Below, piece by piece: positions 17,739 through 27,558 of a stretch of 64,000 bases of DNA. Origin of the DNA: Gimesia alba (lineage in GTDB: Bacteria > Planctomycetota > Planctomycetia > Planctomycetales > Planctomycetaceae); assembly GCF_007744675.1 (NCBI RefSeq), contig NZ_CP036269.1, positions 5,869,546-5,933,545 on the forward strand, written 5' to 3'. The number at the start of each line of letters is the position of its first letter. Within the stretch, counting starts at the first letter, position 1. The position numbers were made by a program, and so were the translations under genes. The notes under the pieces are model-generated. The model was not told where the DNA came from, made no database searches, and was given only the letters and a program-made list of their open reading frames with translations.

Positions 17739-19184
17739 TCAACTCCCTTTCGACAGCCAGCCCCCCGGTTGTGGCGTAGCGGTCGACTGTGTATCACGAT
17801 ACCAGTCCTTGAGTTGCTTCAGCATTTTCGCAGCCTGCTGCGGTTCCTGTTTGAGCAAATTGTTTTTCTCGCCGGGATCTTGATCGAGCCGATAGAGTTC
17901 GAGTTTTTCGTTTTCAAATGTGCCCGGCTTGGCACGGGGGTGCAACACGACCAGCTTCCACGGCCCTTGCCGCATCGCTTCGGAACGCCCCCCTCGATTC
18001 GACAATGAGGCCCAGAATAAAGGCCGCTCAGGCAGCGTTTTCTGCTCGAACAGAACCGGAGCCAGATCCACACCATCCAGGGGACGATCCTCGGGTTGTT
18101 TCACACCGGCGATCCCGAGCAGTGTCGGCATGACATCAATGCTGATTGCCTGCACATTCGAAACGGTGCCCGCTTTAATTTTTCCGGGCCACCAGGCAAT
18201 CGCTGGCACTCGATGACCGCCTTCATAAACGGACCCCTTGCCGCCCCGCCACTTAGGACTGCCGCTCGGGAAATCGCGTGAGGGACCATTGTCTGAGAAA
18301 AATAAAACAAACGTGTTTTTGTCGAGCCCGGACTTCACTAAAAATTCGCGAATCTGCCCCACCCCTTCATCAACGGGCAGCGTCATCCCCCGATACTTTT
18401 CAATCCGCTCTGCTTCGTTCGCCGGTTTCCAGCGTTTCCAGCCCTCTGCTTCACTACGGCGGACTGGATCGCCGGGCACCTGTACGGGATTGTGAATAGC
18501 TTCATGCGCGACATACAGGCAGAAGGGTTGATCCTGGTTCTCTTTAATAAACTGCATTGCATACTGATTGATGAGGTGCGTGGAATAGCCGTCTTCCTGT
18601 GTTTCCTTGCGGCCGTGCCACCAGTCGTGCTTGACGTGATCGCCGACATGACTGATGAAATCGATGTTGCCGCTGTGATAACCGATGAACGTATCAAAAC
18701 CATGATTGTCGGGATGGAACTCATCAGAGTTATGCGGATAGCCCTGATGCCATTTCCCGATCAACCCGGTCCGATAACCGGCCTGACGTAACGGCTCTGC
18801 AAACGTGTTTTCCGTATTTCTCAACCCCTTGCGGTGTTCGGGGTGATCACTCACCGGATGAATCACGGCTTCAATCCCCGCGCGTTGCTGGTAGCGGCCC
18901 GTCAACAGGCCGGCACGCGTGGGAGAACAGACCGTTCCTGAAGAATGAAAGTCGGTCAGTTTCAAACCTTCTTTGGCTAGACGATCAATTTCGGGCGTTT
19001 TGAAATAGGGATTGCCGAAGCAACTCACTCCCGCATAGCCCATGTCATCCACCATGATCACAATCAGATTGGGCCGAGCTCCCGGTGCACGATCGGCGGC
19101 GTGCGAGGTGAATTGCAAACAGAGCAGACACATGATCGCTAAGAGTGTCTGAATTGCCGTTAATTGAAATCTTTGGTATTGCAC
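17739..19184 (-). CDS. Secreted arylsulfatase-type sulfatase
   Basis: The protein has 481 aa and a GTG start with AAGGA ~8 bases upstream. A signal peptide at ~1-30 (LAIMCLLCLQFTSHAA) precedes the sulfatase fold. Metal ligands are in IVIMVDDMGY (DD). The C86-S-P-T-R motif marks Cys86 for oxidation to formylglycine. GKWHQG and FFSDNGPS are further active-site blocks. It likely removes sulfate from algal polysaccharides in the periplasm or outside. It is transcribed alone and divergent from the zinc-ribbon/propeller gene. Confidence 0.93.
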   Translation of the reverse strand: MQYQRFQLTAIQTLLAIMCLLCLQFTSHAADRAPGARPNLIVIMVDDMGYAGVSCFGNPYFKTPEIDRLAKEGLKLTDFHSSGTVCSPTRAGLLTGRYQQRAGIEAVIHPVSDHPEHRKGLRNTENTFAEPLRQAGYRTGLIGKWHQGYPHNSDEFHPDNHGFDTFIGYHSGNIDFISHVGDHVKHDWWHGRKETQEDGYSTHLINQYAMQFIKENQDQPFCLYVAHEAIHNPVQVPGDPVRRSEAEGWKRWKPANEAERIEKYRGMTLPVDEGVGQIREFLVKSGLDKNTFVLFFSDNGPSRDFPSGSPKWRGGKGSVYEGGHRVPAIAWWPGKIKAGTVSNVQAISIDVMPTLLGIAGVKQPEDRPLDGVDLAPVLFEQKTLPERPLFWASLSNRGGRSEAMRQGPWKLVVLHPRAKPGTFENEKLELYRLDQDPGEKNNLLKQEPQQAAKMLKQLKDWYRDTQSTATPQPGGWLSKGS

Positions 19185-19436
19185 AACGGAGTCCTTATTT
19201 TCTTGCCAGAATGATTGACGACTGCATCAAGGGGTTGGGAAACATTATACCAGACAAGCACTCAAATACACGGAACTAAATCGTGCATCACATCAGAGAG
19301 ATCGGAATAACAGACGCAAAACCTGTAAAACAAAGATTTTCTGCTTGCGATTCGATACAAAAAACTACATGATTCTCATTGAGATGTCTTCCTTTTGAAT
19401 TCATATCCTGTCTCATACAAATTTAAGGGCTTCGCA

Positions 19437-21761
19437 ATGATCAAATTCGAATGCGAAACGTGTTTTCAGGAGTACAAGGTACGCGATGAGCGAGCCGGCC
19501 AGGTTCTGAAATGCAAATCATGCGGTCATAAAATGCGAGTTCCTGCGGGAGAAGATGACCTGCTGGATGACATGTATGATGACTTCGAAGCCCCTGCCCG
19601 CCCTGCCAGAAACAAGAAATCGTCAGGTGCTTCAAAAAGTGCTTCTAAAAGGAAGAATTCGAACGCTCCCGTCGGCATTATTGTGGGTGTTATCTCGTTT
19701 GCAGTTGCCTTTTATTTGTCTTCCACGTTTGTCAGCGGTCTGTTTGGGAAAAAGAATAAAGAGGAAGCGGCAGACCCACCGGCTATCGTCCAGAATGAAG
19801 CTGAAAATTCTTTAACCACATCGGATGCAAATCCCGCCGCCTCTACGAGCCCACAGCAGACCAGCACGGAAGCAAATTCATTCGGCCCTCCTCCACTGAC
19901 GCCGAAAGAACGAAGTGCAGAACTCACCAGACTCCGGGAGCAAATGAAGGTTTATGCCGAAGCAATCAAGACTGCGACGCCGGAAGACCGAAAAGACCTG
20001 CTCGCGAAAATGAAAACCACTCTGGCCCGCGTTAAAGAGTTGACCGGAAAGGATGAGACGAAGACAGCAGCCACGGCAGGTACCAGTACTCCCGCCAAAC
20101 CGGCACAAGTCAATAGCCAGAAATGGACTTCTCTAGTCGATGCTCCACCCGTAGTCGCTGAATGGCCTGAGTCATCCAAGTTGAAGATTGACTTGAAAAA
20201 CATGGAAGAAGAATTAATTACCCCAAATTCCTTTAGTCCCTTTGTCGGAATTCGGCAGCGCAACCATAAGTTCTATCGAATTGATGTCTGGAATCTGGCT
20301 TTGGAAGAAAAAGTAGGGCAGATTACCATTACGCCTGAGAAAAACTGGATCGTTTTAACTCCCAAATTCAAATTAAGTGCTGACGGCAAACACCTGTTAT
20401 TGCAGTATATCACCCGGGATACCAAAGTCCCGATGCTCGCCTGCTGGGATACGACAACTGGGGAAATAGTTGCGGAGTGGGAAGCCGACCAGGCGAACAC
20501 GACCGTCTCACTTTATGAAATCTGTGGATTGACGTCGGCCTTTGCCAAAATCATTCGAAAAGAAGGGACAAAATACAAAACCATTTTAAAACACTGGGAT
20601 CTCGTCACAGGAAAACTGTTAAAGGAATCAGAGGTCAAATCGAACGAATTTTATGATACAGGTTATAAAATCAGTCCCGGCGGAAAATATCTGATCTCAC
20701 ACACCAGTAACAAAATGTTTTTCTATGATTTGGAATCATTGAAGCTGATTTATCAGACGGAGTTGGATTTATTCTTAAAATCAAATGAGCAATATCCATC
20801 ATTGGAAACCGTTGATTTCTCTGCCGACGGAACCGAGCTGGGGTTACTGGTAACGTCCTCAGATTCCACATCAGTCTGGGTGACGAATCTGGAAAAAGGA
20901 ACCGCTACGCAAGGCTACCACACCAGTGGAAGATTACGAACGGTATTCAGCGAACCCTCTTACAGTGGTAATAATCTCGAACTGACCCCCTCCGGAAAAA
21001 GTTTTCTGTTGTATGGCGCTTTGTTAGTTGACCGTCCGAGTCAACGGAATGTCTGGCTCTTTCAGCCTGTACCCCGTGTCACCATCAGAAGTAAACTGTT
21101 TCTCACTCCCCACTATTTGCTTGCTGGAACCGATAGCGCTCTCACCGACGAACGGAATCGGCTTCGGTTAAACAGAAAGCCCAGGCTGGTTTCAGTTCCT
21201 CTTCCGGAGCAGAAAATCATTGATAGTCTGGCCGCTTATCGAAGCAATAACGATGCCATTTTAGGTTCGGCTCAAAAAGTCAGTATTGATGTGAATATTG
21301 GGAGCGTTAAATTCAGCAATGCAGATCAGGTGAAATCCATCCTGAAAGAAGTCATTCAGGAACGGCTTGAAGCAGAGGGGTTTGAAATTGCCGAAGACCA
21401 ACCCATCGTTTTCAAAATGGAATATCAGGAGCAGGAAGGGAACAAACTGCAAATGACAAAACGGGGCAGACCCACTCCCGGAAATCCTCTGGGACGTACT
21501 GCCACCGGGAAAACTCTCCAATCGACGGCGGCTGCTTTTAAGCTCTCCTGGGTTTCGAATTCGCCGAAAAGAACGCTCTGGTCCAAACAGGCATTAGTGA
21601 ATCCCCGCTTTCTCATCTTAAGAGACGCCACCGCAGAAGAAGCGCGAGAAAGCATGTTTGAGGGCCTGCAAAATAGACTGATGGCGGAATCCATCCCCTA
21701 TTTTATTCCCAAACAGAAAACGCTTTCGATGTTGCCGGGTGAAACTCAGCTGCCGGAATAA
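19437..21761 (+). CDS. Zinc-ribbon membrane protein with WD40-like propeller
   Basis: I chose ATG 19437; the product is 774 aa. The N-terminus is a zinc ribbon (FECETC ... LKCKSCGHKMRVPAG), common in planctomycete proteins. An acidic linker and one membrane segment (~78-98, PVGIIVGVISFAVAFYLSSTF) follow, then a Ser/Thr-rich linker and an Arg/Glu-rich helix. Residues ~250-600 show WD40-like blades (SADGKHLLLQY, SPGGKYLISH, SADGTELGLL). A ~150-residue C-terminal domain is unassigned. Topology suggests ribbon inside and propeller outside. Function is unknown. Confidence 0.8.
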   Translation: MIKFECETCFQEYKVRDERAGQVLKCKSCGHKMRVPAGEDDLLDDMYDDFEAPARPARNKKSSGASKSASKRKNSNAPVGIIVGVISFAVAFYLSSTFVSGLFGKKNKEEAADPPAIVQNEAENSLTTSDANPAASTSPQQTSTEANSFGPPPLTPKERSAELTRLREQMKVYAEAIKTATPEDRKDLLAKMKTTLARVKELTGKDETKTAATAGTSTPAKPAQVNSQKWTSLVDAPPVVAEWPESSKLKIDLKNMEEELITPNSFSPFVGIRQRNHKFYRIDVWNLALEEKVGQITITPEKNWIVLTPKFKLSADGKHLLLQYITRDTKVPMLACWDTTTGEIVAEWEADQANTTVSLYEICGLTSAFAKIIRKEGTKYKTILKHWDLVTGKLLKESEVKSNEFYDTGYKISPGGKYLISHTSNKMFFYDLESLKLIYQTELDLFLKSNEQYPSLETVDFSADGTELGLLVTSSDSTSVWVTNLEKGTATQGYHTSGRLRTVFSEPSYSGNNLELTPSGKSFLLYGALLVDRPSQRNVWLFQPVPRVTIRSKLFLTPHYLLAGTDSALTDERNRLRLNRKPRLVSVPLPEQKIIDSLAAYRSNNDAILGSAQKVSIDVNIGSVKFSNADQVKSILKEVIQERLEAEGFEIAEDQPIVFKMEYQEQEGNKLQMTKRGRPTPGNPLGRTATGKTLQSTAAAFKLSWVSNSPKRTLWSKQALVNPRFLILRDATAEEARESMFEGLQNRLMAESIPYFIPKQKTLSMLPGETQLPE

Positions 21762-21939
21762 TAGTTCTTTCTCAGACATATCTTTTAAACTCCCGGAAAC
21801 AGCATTTCTGATTGCTGCACGCAAACCTGGATTGCGATCCTCATCAAGAATCTTTTATAATAAAGGACGTCGGCATCCTATTACCGACCTTGTAAACCGG
21901 TTCTTCCATTATCTGCCAATAGAGATTAAGGACACACTC

Positions 21940-22410
21940 ATGCGTAAAACGATCTGCTTGTTAATTTGCGGCGCTCTACTTTTAGGATTTTGGGGCGGGA
22001 CTGAGGAGTCACAGTTTGCCCACGCCGTGGATCCCGACAAATGTGAAAGTAAGTCGAAAGATAAAGAAAAAGGAGATGACAGCAACGGCGAGAAAAAACT
22101 CAGCAAATTCATGCGCGAGAAGCTCACCAGTTCTCAACTCGTTCTGGAAGGGCTCATGGTCGAAGACTATGACATGATGCAGAAGGGGGCTCAAAAAATG
22201 ATTGAAATGAGTAACGCCACCGAATGGCAGGTGATCGAAGGCCCCATCTTCGCGCGACAAAGCGAAGAATTCCGTTCCGCCGCCAAACAGGTGATCAAGT
22301 TCGCAAAGCAAAAGAATATCGACGGCGCCTCGCTCAGTTACCTGCACTTGACCATGACCTGTATCGCCTGTCATAAGAAAGTCAACAAAGTGCTGATTTC
22401 TCAGCGTTAA
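21940..22410 (+). CDS. Cytochrome c'-like periplasmic protein
   Basis: I chose ATG 21940, which gives a signal peptide (TICLLICGALLLGFWGG) and 156 aa. The mature protein is helical and highly charged. Its single haem motif, C-I-A-C-H, lies near the C-terminus, the position typical of the four-helix cytochrome c' fold. It could bind small gases such as NO or carry electrons. A strong terminator follows. Confidence 0.8.
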   Translation: MRKTICLLICGALLLGFWGGTEESQFAHAVDPDKCESKSKDKEKGDDSNGEKKLSKFMREKLTSSQLVLEGLMVEDYDMMQKGAQKMIEMSNATEWQVIEGPIFARQSEEFRSAAKQVIKFAKQKNIDGASLSYLHLTMTCIACHKKVNKVLISQR

Positions 22411-22440
22411 AACAGCACTCCTTGTAAGCCATCAATGACA

Positions 22441-22478
22441 CAGGGGAATGCGAAACAGACTCGCATTCCCCTGTTTTG
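22441..22478 (+). terminator. Rho-independent terminator
   Basis: A perfect 12-bp stem (22441-22452 with 22462-22473) with a 9-nt loop is followed by TTTT. It terminates the cytochrome c' gene and may also serve the convergent phosphoesterase gene. Confidence 0.88.
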
Positions 22479-22499
22479 ATATTCAACTGGTTGACCGTC

Positions 22500-24113
22500 T
22501 TATTTTTCAGTCACTGCTGTGGCAGCGGTTTCTTTGGCGGGCAGGACTCGAATCACACGACCGCTCTGCAGCTTGTCGCCGTCCATTTCCACCGTACGAA
22601 TTCGCAGTAGATGCGTTCCCGGTTTCAATCCCTTTGGAAGCTTCGCATACCAGAGATGGGTCGATTTCTTTGCTTTTGGCAGATCACGATATTTCTTGTC
22701 TTTCACGCCGTTCTCTGACTCAGACAGTTTTTTGAAACTGGGATCAATGCCCTCATGATGCTGCATCGAAACCCAGCTTCCCGCTTCGCCGATCATCATT
22801 TCCACTTTGGATCGTTCTGATCCGTTAAAAATGTTGACCAGTACATCAGTCTCGGCCAATTGATCGGCGGTGACTTCTTCGGGAGCCATTATATTCATCT
22901 GATATTTTGCAGAGCGTCCTGCAGCGCGAAAGTCCAGATTATATTCCTTCCCGTCAAAGGTAATGATCGAATAACCGTTAGGAGCGCCATCGGCCATCAT
23001 AGTATGGGGAATGCCCCGCTCATCCGGTGCTCCTGACCACCAACTGCCGCTGACAGTCACGTTAATGATATGATGGTGCGGCTTCGGCCCACGCCATCCA
23101 TCAGCTTTCGTAATGAAACGATGCTCATGGTGATGTGTGTGCCCAGAAATCGACATGCAGAAGGGTCGTTTTTCAATCAACCGATACAGCTCCTGCCGAT
23201 CTTCGACGTCGACCAGTGGAATATGCATCATCAGCACGACCAGTTGATCTTCGGGAATCTGCTTCAGGTCATTCTTGATAAACGTCATTTGCTCTTTACC
23301 CAGTCCGCCCTGATATTTCCCCTTCTTTTTCCCTTCGGGAACGATCCAGTTAATATCATCCACAGCAATAAAATGGACGGTTCCGTAATCGAATGAGTAA
23401 TAAGCAGGACCAAAATTACGTTCGAAGGTTTCATCACTCAGTTTGTCGTTGGGTGCATCGTAGTTTATGTCATGGTTACCGATGACGTTGTACCAGGGAA
23501 TCCCCAACAGCGCGATGCCGCGTGCCTGCGATTCGAATAGAGAGAGATTATCAAACAGAATATCACCCAGAGTCACGCCGAATGAAGCATCGGTACCAAC
23601 CAGTTCTTCAATCACGTCATGCGCGATGTAATCAATTTCCTTCTGATCGCGTGGCTGTGGATCGCCAAAGAAGATCGCCCGAAACTGGCTGGGCTCTTTC
23701 TGAGGATACAGCGGAAAATCCACTGATGCGGGCAGAGGCCCGGTTGGCTTGACGCCCGCATATTTTGTTTTCGGTGAACCGTTGGGCTTATGAATGTAGT
23801 AAAACTCCGGTGTCAGATTCTTACTCAGTGGCGTCCGCCAGCCTTGCGGTTTAATCACAAACAGAATCGTATCATCGGTCACTGGCAGTTGATACTGGCC
23901 TTTTTCATCGGTGCTGACGATCTCAACGCCATTCGATACGCGGACCCCCGGCAGAACTTTTTCTCCGGCGTCCTTCCTGCGATTGTTATTCGCATCGTGA
24001 AACACATACCCGGTGGCGGTCTGCTCTGCTTTCGCTGCTGCCTGCCCGTTTGACTGATACGACATGATTAGAAGTAAGGTAAGACCATACTTCACAAGCG
24101 ATGTGCGACTCAT
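22500..24113 (-). CDS. Calcineurin-like phosphoesterase with MetallophosN/C domains
   Basis: The protein has 537 aa, with GAGGGAA ~7 bases before ATG. A signal peptide comes first, then an Ig/SdrD-like N-terminal domain (GYVFHDANNNRRKDAGE, ~33-50). The dinuclear metal site motifs follow: FFGDPQPRD, VTLGDILFD, VIGNHDINYD and SISGHTHHHE. A C-terminal β domain (~400-530) completes the arrangement of the MetallophosN/Metallophos/MetallophosC family. It is secreted and likely hydrolyses phosphoesters. The substrate is unknown. Confidence 0.9.
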   Translation of the reverse strand: MSRTSLVKYGLTLLLIMSYQSNGQAAAKAEQTATGYVFHDANNNRRKDAGEKVLPGVRVSNGVEIVSTDEKGQYQLPVTDDTILFVIKPQGWRTPLSKNLTPEFYYIHKPNGSPKTKYAGVKPTGPLPASVDFPLYPQKEPSQFRAIFFGDPQPRDQKEIDYIAHDVIEELVGTDASFGVTLGDILFDNLSLFESQARGIALLGIPWYNVIGNHDINYDAPNDKLSDETFERNFGPAYYSFDYGTVHFIAVDDINWIVPEGKKKGKYQGGLGKEQMTFIKNDLKQIPEDQLVVLMMHIPLVDVEDRQELYRLIEKRPFCMSISGHTHHHEHRFITKADGWRGPKPHHHIINVTVSGSWWSGAPDERGIPHTMMADGAPNGYSIITFDGKEYNLDFRAAGRSAKYQMNIMAPEEVTADQLAETDVLVNIFNGSERSKVEMMIGEAGSWVSMQHHEGIDPSFKKLSESENGVKDKKYRDLPKAKKSTHLWYAKLPKGLKPGTHLLRIRTVEMDGDKLQSGRVIRVLPAKETAATAVTEK

Positions 24114-24281
24114 TTATTTTCCCTCTGTTAGTAAACCAGTTAAATTGTCTCTGCTGATTTATATTACGCTCCACGCTGCCCTTACAAAACCCATAGACCA
24201 GATTTTATATGAAGTTGCCGACAACACTGTACAATCGGCGAGCAGGTATCAACACTCATTTCCTCTTACCTGTAACAGGAC

Positions 24282-24315
24282 AACCGGAGAATGAGTGGAA
24301 GTTCATTCTCCGGTT
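24282..24315 (-). terminator. Hairpin downstream of DUF1559 copy 1
   Basis: A 13-bp perfect stem (24282-24294 with 24303-24315), 8-nt loop, lies 37 bases past the stop of the DUF1559 gene. No T-run follows on the minus strand, so it may stabilise the 3' end and not terminate. Confidence 0.5.
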
Positions 24316-24352
24316 GAATCAAGTGAGATCATCAACTTCTGACTTCGTCGTG

Positions 24353-25345
24353 TTAGAAGTTATCGATCACCTCACGTCCGGCTCGTGTTCCTAAAGCCTG
24401 CCAGATCGTCTGGCTGATATTTTCGGAAATGAACCGACAGGAACCATCGGCAAGACAGACCTGCACACCTCCCGTATGAAAACTTCTCAGAGTGGCAATC
24501 TGAGTTCCGTCATTGGCTTCAGTACAAGGCATTTCAGTCGTGTTACTGCACTTCGCCAGGATGTCGGGAGTGATGCTGTTTGGGTTACGTCCCGTACTGA
24601 AGGCTGAACCGCCCATTCCGGAATACACCCAGGCACCACGTGCATCAGACGTGACATCGTTGATGTATTGAACTTCGCCTACCAGAAGCGTATTGGTTGT
24701 TCCATCTTTAATATCTCGAATTGCAACTGCTGAATTGATCGTGAATACACCTGCAGTCTGACCTTTATAAGACGCAGTCAAATCACCAGAACCATAATTC
24801 GCCGCATAGTTTCCACGCGACATGTGCTCGATCGAACGGAAAGCGACATTGCTGCGACGATCCCAGGGATGGCTTGGACAACGGTAGGCAGCAGGAGAGA
24901 AATGGCCGAAAATATTATTCATATAATCCAGTGGGTCTCTCCCACTGAGAATGGGAGCCGCTTTTTCCCACAGGGGGCCTTGTTCCATTTGAGGCAGAAT
25001 ATAAAGCAACCAGTTGCCCCCCAGACTTTCCCCATTCCCACATTCTTGTAGTCCTGTCAGATTTGTTGGAGGAGAACCTCCACAAGGCCCGATGACTCCC
25101 CCCGGCGGGAATACGCTGTGAGTGTCATGATAATTTTGCAGGGCCAATCCCAACTGCTTGAGATTATTTTTACAGCTGCTGCGTCGGGCTGCCTCGCGTG
25201 CCTGTTGTACGGCAGGTAACAGCAAAGCAATCAGAATGGCAATGATCGCAATCACAACCAGAAGCTCAATCAGCGTAAATCCGCGACGGTTCCTTACAGG
25301 CCGTTTGGATGCAGAGGCAGTGATCAATGATAATGGGGTTAGCAT
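24353..25345 (-). CDS. DUF1559 pseudopilin-like protein, copy 1
   Basis: I chose ATG 25345, since AAGGAG is 6 bases upstream; the in-frame ATG at 25351 abuts it. The protein has 330 aa. The prepilin-like motif [19 protein letters not shown] is at ~20-38. The DUF1559 core follows ([23 protein letters not shown]). The C-terminal signature is [14 protein letters not shown]. It is very similar to copy 2 at 25717 over the whole length, with the same last ~25 residues ([20 protein letters not shown]). These are abundant planctomycete surface or pseudopilin proteins of uncertain role. Confidence 0.93.
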   Translation of the reverse strand: MLTPLSLITASASKRPVRNRRGFTLIELLVVIAIIAILIALLLPAVQQAREAARRSSCKNNLKQLGLALQNYHDTHSVFPPGGVIGPCGGSPPTNLTGLQECGNGESLGGNWLLYILPQMEQGPLWEKAAPILSGRDPLDYMNNIFGHFSPAAYRCPSHPWDRRSNVAFRSIEHMSRGNYAANYGSGDLTASYKGQTAGVFTINSAVAIRDIKDGTTNTLLVGEVQYINDVTSDARGAWVYSGMGGSAFSTGRNPNSITPDILAKCSNTTEMPCTEANDGTQIATLRSFHTGGVQVCLADGSCRFISENISQTIWQALGTRAGREVIDNF

Positions 25346-25447
25346 CGTCATCTCCTTAAAGTGAAATAGAAGAAATAAAAAAGTGCACAGCGTTTTGAGT
25401 GTTTCATTCAGATTTGACCGGCCCGCGTCTTGTCTGATCCGTTTTCT

Positions 25448-25472
25448 ATCAGAAACGGAAATCGTTTCTGAT
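25448..25472 (-). terminator. Hairpin downstream of the small lipoprotein gene
   Basis: A perfect 10-bp stem (25448-25457 with 25463-25472) with a 5-nt loop lies 8 bases after the stop codon. There is no minus-strand T-run, so a 3'-end stabilising role is equally possible. Confidence 0.5.
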
Positions 25473-25480
25473 GGCAGATC

Positions 25481-25609
25481 TTAGGGATCGGTATATTCCG
25501 GAGTCGGCGTGGAGTCTCCGGGCGTTCCCTCTTCCGAATCACCAGAGCAACCGGGCAGTGTCAACATCAGACAAAACAGACAGACCATGAGCAACAAATA
25601 ATGTTTCAT
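25481..25609 (-). CDS. Small lipoprotein
   Basis: ATG 25609 gives 42 aa: MKHYLLLMVCLFCLML, lipobox LPGC, then an acidic Pro/Thr-rich tail (GDSEEGTPGDSTPTPEYTDP). Very small lipoproteins of this kind often accompany DUF1559 genes in planctomycetes. It lies between the two DUF1559 copies on the same strand. Role is unknown. Confidence 0.75.
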   Translation of the reverse strand: MKHYLLLMVCLFCLMLTLPGCSGDSEEGTPGDSTPTPEYTDP

Positions 25610-25645
25610 TGAGCATTTCTCCAAACAGTTAGAAAAAAGAGAAGT

Positions 25646-25679
25646 ACCGGAAAACGAATTTGTAAATCCGTTTTCCGGT
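25646..25679 (-). terminator. Terminator-like hairpin downstream of DUF1559 copy 2
   Basis: An 11-bp stem (25646-25656 with 25669-25679) lies ~37 bases past the stop. On the minus strand it is followed by ACTTCTCTTTTTT, so termination is plausible. Confidence 0.6.
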
Positions 25680-25716
25680 GAAAAGCGATGCAGCAAATCA
25701 GAACTTTGCTGATACG

Positions 25717-26703
25717 TTAGAAGTTATCGATGACTTCCCGACCAGCGCGTGTTCCTAAAGCCTGCCAGATTGTCTGGCTGATGTTTTCTGAGATAAACCG
25801 ACAGGAACCATCGACAAGACAGACCTGCACGCCCCCGGTATGAAAACTACGCAGCGCGGCGATTTGTGTCCCATCATTTCCTGCGGTACAAGGCATTTCA
25901 GTGGTGTTACTGCAACTAGCCAGAATATCGGCAATCGTACTATTGGGATTTCGCCCTGAACTGAAGGCTGAACCTCCCATACCCGAATACACCCAGGCAC
26001 CGCGGGCATCGGAAGTCACATCATTGATGTAATTAACTTCGCCGATCAATAGAGTATTCGTGGTACCATCTTTAATATCCCGGATGCTGGTTGCTGAATT
26101 CAACGTAAAGACACCCGCAGTCTGCCCCTTATAGGAAGCAGTCAAATCCCCAGAGCCATAGTTCCCCGCATAATTACCGCGAGACATATGCTCCAGAGCA
26201 CGAAACGCAACATTGCTGCGACGATCCCAGGGATGACTGGGACAACGATACACGGCAGGGGAAAAGTGTCCGAAAACATTATTCATGCTATCCAATGGAT
26301 TATTGGTATTTAAAATCGGTGCTGCTTTTTCCCACAGGGGACTTTGTTCCATCTGCGGCAGAATAAAAAGCAACCAGTTGCCTCCCAGACTCTGTCCACT
26401 GCATTCTTGAATGCCGGAAATATTAGTCGGAGGATTCCCGGCACAAGTTCCAATCACACCCCCTGGAGGAAACACGCCATGGGTGTCATGGTAGTTTTGC
26501 AATCCCAGACCGAGTTGCTTGAGATTATTTTTACAGCTGCTGCGACGGGCTGCTTCACGCGCCTGTTGGACAGCCGGTAACAGCAAAGCAATCAGAATCG
26601 CGATAATGGCAATCACCACCAGCAATTCAATCAGAGTAAATCCAGAACGACGAACGGATTTGTCAGCACGCGCACCAGCAGCGCGCGAAAAAGAAAGAAG
26701 CAT
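25717..26703 (-). CDS. DUF1559 pseudopilin-like protein, copy 2
   Basis: ATG 26703 has GAGGAG 8 bases upstream; the product is 328 aa. It carries the same prepilin-like motif ([18 protein letters not shown]) and the same DUF1559 domain as copy 1, and differs mainly at the N-terminal leader and in a few loops. [19 protein letters not shown] matches copy 1 in all but two or three positions. The pair arose by recent tandem duplication with the small lipoprotein gene between. Confidence 0.93.
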   Translation of the reverse strand: MLLSFSRAAGARADKSVRRSGFTLIELLVVIAIIAILIALLLPAVQQAREAARRSSCKNNLKQLGLGLQNYHDTHGVFPPGGVIGTCAGNPPTNISGIQECSGQSLGGNWLLFILPQMEQSPLWEKAAPILNTNNPLDSMNNVFGHFSPAVYRCPSHPWDRRSNVAFRALEHMSRGNYAGNYGSGDLTASYKGQTAGVFTLNSATSIRDIKDGTTNTLLIGEVNYINDVTSDARGAWVYSGMGGSAFSSGRNPNSTIADILASCSNTTEMPCTAGNDGTQIAALRSFHTGGVQVCLVDGSCRFISENISQTIWQALGTRAGREVIDNF

Positions 26704-27133
26704 CAACAGACTCCTCAAAAGGAAAAAATAAAATTAATTGTTTTCGCATTTCAAGGCATTTGATGCCGGTGTCGGTCTTGTCTGACCAGTTGTCGGAAGG
26801 AAGATTGATTCGCTCTCCGATGTTGGGCAGATAGTACTTTCCAATTGTGAAGATTACATGACCGAAAAATGAATACTTACTTGAATCCCAGACGAACCGG
26901 AATACAGGACGTTTTACTCTCATCCTGTCTGCGCCGTTCCGTCGCATACAGATTTCAGAATGAGTTGCTCAACGAATTTTCAATACGGAATATTAATAAT
27001 TTGGAATGTAACGATGAATGAGTTGACAGTAGGTATCGTCTGAACAGAATCATTGTTCACCTGATCGAAATTCTGATGGATCAACTTTAGACGCTCCCAC
27101 GAATGAATATTGATTTTAAACGAGGAACCTCTC
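26704..27133. other. Intergenic region, 430 bp
   Basis: This separates DUF1559 copy 2 from a small divergent membrane-protein gene. It should hold both promoters. The open frames here have no ribosome-binding site or recognisable composition, and I see no gene. Confidence 0.4.
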
Positions 27134-27376
27134 ATGCATCCCAAGTATCTACTGGAAAATTGGCAATCCGTTCTGTTTGGTCTGCTCCTCATCGGTCTGG
27201 GAGTGGCATCTTTTATGTATCCTGATGCCATGATTGATGCGGAAGCCAGAGGGAGAAGAGGCCTCATTAAGCTGATTATCATCAAAGCCTGGGGCTGGCC
27301 GCTCGGCGTGGGTGGACTGCTTTTTGGTGGACTCTGCCTCTGGGGAAGCTTCTCACCTTCCGATGATGACGACTAG
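27134..27376 (+). CDS. Small two-helix membrane protein
   Basis: ATG 27134 has GAGGAA ~7 bases upstream and gives 80 aa. Hydrophobic segments at ~10-29 (SVLFGLLLIGLGVASFMYP) and ~52-71 (WPLGVGGLLFGGLCLWGSF) flank a basic loop (EARGRRGLIK). The acidic end is SPSDDDD. No family recognised. Confidence 0.65.
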   Translation: MHPKYLLENWQSVLFGLLLIGLGVASFMYPDAMIDAEARGRRGLIKLIIIKAWGWPLGVGGLLFGGLCLWGSFSPSDDDD

Positions 27377-27558
27377 TCTGTTCAACGTATGGATACCCTC
27401 AGAATAACCTCCCTCAGCCGGTTTTGACTGAGGAAACGCACCTCATGGATTGACGTAAGTGAACGGTTCACTCATAGTAAAAGTGGAAGCTTTCCGCTCT
27501 GTCTTCCCTGGACAGAGCCCAATGATAGCCAGACTTTTTCGCGCAGGAGCCAACCACC

